Shown here: positions 6,423 through 7,374 of the stretch, in pieces
Layout: every line of letters starts with the position of its first letter
Position numbering within the stretch: the first letter of the stretch is position 1
NCBI GenBank assembly: GCA_023386135.1
Contig: JAEWKG010000120.1
Span: 1 to 7,374 of the forward strand
Source of the DNA: Pseudomonadota bacterium
GTDB taxonomy: Bacteria > Pseudomonadota > Alphaproteobacteria > Sphingomonadales > Sphingomonadaceae
Direction of reading: 5' to 3'
Length of the DNA: 7,374 bases
The notes under the pieces: model-generated
Told to the model about the DNA's origin: nothing
Database searches by the model: none
The model's input: only the letters and a program-made list of their open reading frames with translations
Program-made: the position numbers and the translations under genes

Positions 6423-7154
6423 TCAGCTGTCGGCGACCGTCATCGCCGACGACAGGACGTCGAGTTGCGCGGTGCAGCCCTTGGCGATGAGCGCCGACGC
6501 CAGCTCGTCCGCGGTGGCGGGCACCGTATCGAGCAGGCGGAAGGTGATTTCGCTTGGGCTCCCGTCCTTGCCGGCGACGACGTACTTCGCGCCGTCGGTG
6601 ATCGGGGCATGAGACAGGTCCCACACGGTGAGCATCTCGCCATCGCTGAAGGCGGCCTTGCTGTTGGCCTTCGCGCCGTCAGGGCCAATCGCGTACATCG
6701 CCTCGCCCGTCGTTGCCGGGCGCCACAGGCGCACTTCGTTGGGATTGGCGATGCACATCGGACCCGACTGGCGGACGTCGACGTACCACAGGTTCGGTCG
6801 GGTGACCGGGCCGTCGAGCGCATCGCGCACCGCACCGGTCCGCACCTTCTGCGCCGAACGCTGGCGGGTGAGCAGCGCGAACGTGCCGCTGCGGTCCGCG
6901 GTGGCACGGGCGGCGAGCGATACGGTCGTCGGCCCCTTGAACACCCGAGTGCCCTTGTCGTCGAGCACGGTCAGGGTGTCGCCGTTCTGCAGCACGACCT
7001 TGTCGGTGGCGGCGAGTTTCTTGCCGACGGGGTAGGCCTTGGCCGACGGGCCGCTCGAGGCGACGACGACGCCGGCCTGTGCGGCGGCGAGCGGCATGAC
7101 GGCGGCGGCCAGGGCGGCCACGGCCAGGAACGGACGGTTCTTACGAGACCACAT
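6423..7154 (-). CDS. Exported protein of unknown function between a cyclase-like gene and tpsB; weak FecR-like N-terminal segment
   Basis: A 243-residue protein that I cannot assign to a named family. The ATG at 7152-7154 is preferred over the in-frame ATG at 7167-7169 because AGGAGG (7161-7166) sits 6 bases before it. The signal peptide is clear: WSRKNR basic start, Ala-rich hydrophobic core at 8-25, and AQA before G28, so the protein should act in the periplasm or beyond. Residues about 41-80 (VGKKL, VVLQNGDTLTVLDDKGTRV) read like the short beta strands of FecR-type domains, but the likeness is loose. The central part has PNLWYVDVR (120-128) and CIANPNEVRLWRP (134-146). The C-terminal part ends in a helical stretch with Cys227. 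Cys134 and Cys227 are the only cysteines in the mature chain and could form a disulfide. Its place in the gene series suggests a role linked to signalling or TpsA export; this is inferred from context only. Confidence 0.82.
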   Translation of the reverse strand: MWSRKNRPFLAVAALAAAVMPLAAAQAGVVVASSGPSAKAYPVGKKLAATDKVVLQNGDTLTVLDDKGTRVFKGPTTVSLAARATADRSGTFALLTRQRSAQKVRTGAVRDALDGPVTRPNLWYVDVRQSGPMCIANPNEVRLWRPATTGEAMYAIGPDGAKANSKAAFSDGEMLTVWDLSHAPITDGAKYVVAGKDGSPSEITFRLLDTVPATADELASALIAKGCTAQLDVLSSAMTVADS

Positions 7155-7374
7155 AGGCCCCCTCCTCATTCAGTGATTGAGTCCTGCTTAGCAAATTTGT
7201 GAGCGCAGAGTCAGTCGGATAGCGCTCGACGAGTGGTTTTATTTCGGCCGCGGCCCGCGTTGGGTCGGGTTTTGCGAGTGCGGCTGCGAGCGCCTCGCGC
7301 TCGGCGGCGGGCCATTCGGGTGCCACGCCGAACACGTCGACTGGCTTGGCGCGCCCGCGCAGCACGAGCCGGCC
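7141..7374 (-). CDS. C-terminal end of a probable class III adenylate/guanylate cyclase (5' part beyond window)
   Basis: Only the last 77 codons are present; the frame enters at the right edge and ends with TAA at 7141-7143. The segment GRLVLRGRAKPVDVFGV at its start resembles the final strand pair of class III nucleotide cyclase domains, where a [LV]RG[RK]xxPVxV[FY] motif closes the catalytic fold. About 60 helical, Ala-rich residues follow (EREALAAALAKPDP, EIKPLVERYPTDS). If the call is right, the whole protein makes cAMP or cGMP; bacterial homologues often carry a membrane CHASE2 sensor at the N-terminus, which cannot be checked here. The gene overlaps the next start by 14 bases, so the two are likely co-transcribed and coupled. 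An unrelated protein with a similar short motif remains possible, since no catalytic residue lies in the window. Confidence 0.6.
   Translation of the reverse strand, partial: GRLVLRGRAKPVDVFGVAPEWPAAEREALAAALAKPDPTRAAAEIKPLVERYPTDSALTNLLSRTQSLNEEGAYVVS
7161..7166 (-). promoter_or_regulatory. Strong ribosome binding site of the exported-protein gene
   Basis: A perfect AGGAGG on the minus strand, continuing as AGGAGGGGG, lies 6 bases before the ATG at 7152-7154. It decides between that start and the ATG immediately upstream of the site itself. It lies inside the coding region of the preceding gene. Confidence 0.7.

Noticed and set aside
6126..7202. Plus-strand open frame (358 codons) opposite the exported-protein gene
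   Set aside because: Arg/His/Gly-rich shadow with no Shine-Dalgarno; the minus-strand gene has a signal peptide and a perfect AGGAGG.

Overview
The window is a high-GC, gene-dense stretch in which every supported gene lies on the minus strand and is transcribed from right to left. It is best read as most of a two-partner secretion (type Vb) locus from a Gram-negative bacterium. An alphaproteobacterium of the Sphingomonadales is the likeliest source. That assignment is inference: it rests on GC-rich codon use and on TpsA/TpsB sequence variants that I recall from sphingomonads, such as TPNG in the secretion domain and an IGRG-type loop in the transporter. No rRNA, tRNA or marker gene confirms it.

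In order of transcription: (1) 7141-7374 is the last 77 codons of a gene whose tail resembles the end of a class III adenylate/guanylate cyclase. (2) 6423-7154 encodes a small exported protein of unknown function whose start overlaps the end of the first gene by 14 bases. (3) 6304-6422 is a 119-base gap holding three inverted repeats, the largest lying just before the next ribosome binding site. (4) 4495-6303 encodes a TpsB/ShlB-type outer-membrane transporter (signal peptide, two POTRA-like domains, beta-barrel). (5) 1-4495 encodes the TpsA partner, an exoprotein of at least 1498 residues with a signal peptide, a TPS secretion domain and about 26 glycine-rich repeats. It has no stop in the window and continues past the left edge. 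It fills 61% of the window.

The stop of tpsB and the start of tpsA share one base (TGATG), and the tpsA ribosome binding site lies inside the last codons of tpsB, so the pair is almost certainly translated together. TpsA would cross the inner membrane through Sec, be recognised by the POTRA domains of TpsB through its TPS domain, and thread through the TpsB barrel to fold outside the cell as a long beta-helix, probably as an adhesin. The tight linkage to a cyclase-like gene and an exported protein suggests that cAMP/cGMP signalling may be tied to secretion or adhesion, which is the least ordinary feature here.

Many long open frames on the plus strand and in the other minus frames are by-products of GC-rich codon structure and are not annotated. 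No tRNA, rRNA, insertion sequence, CRISPR array or convincing promoter was seen.
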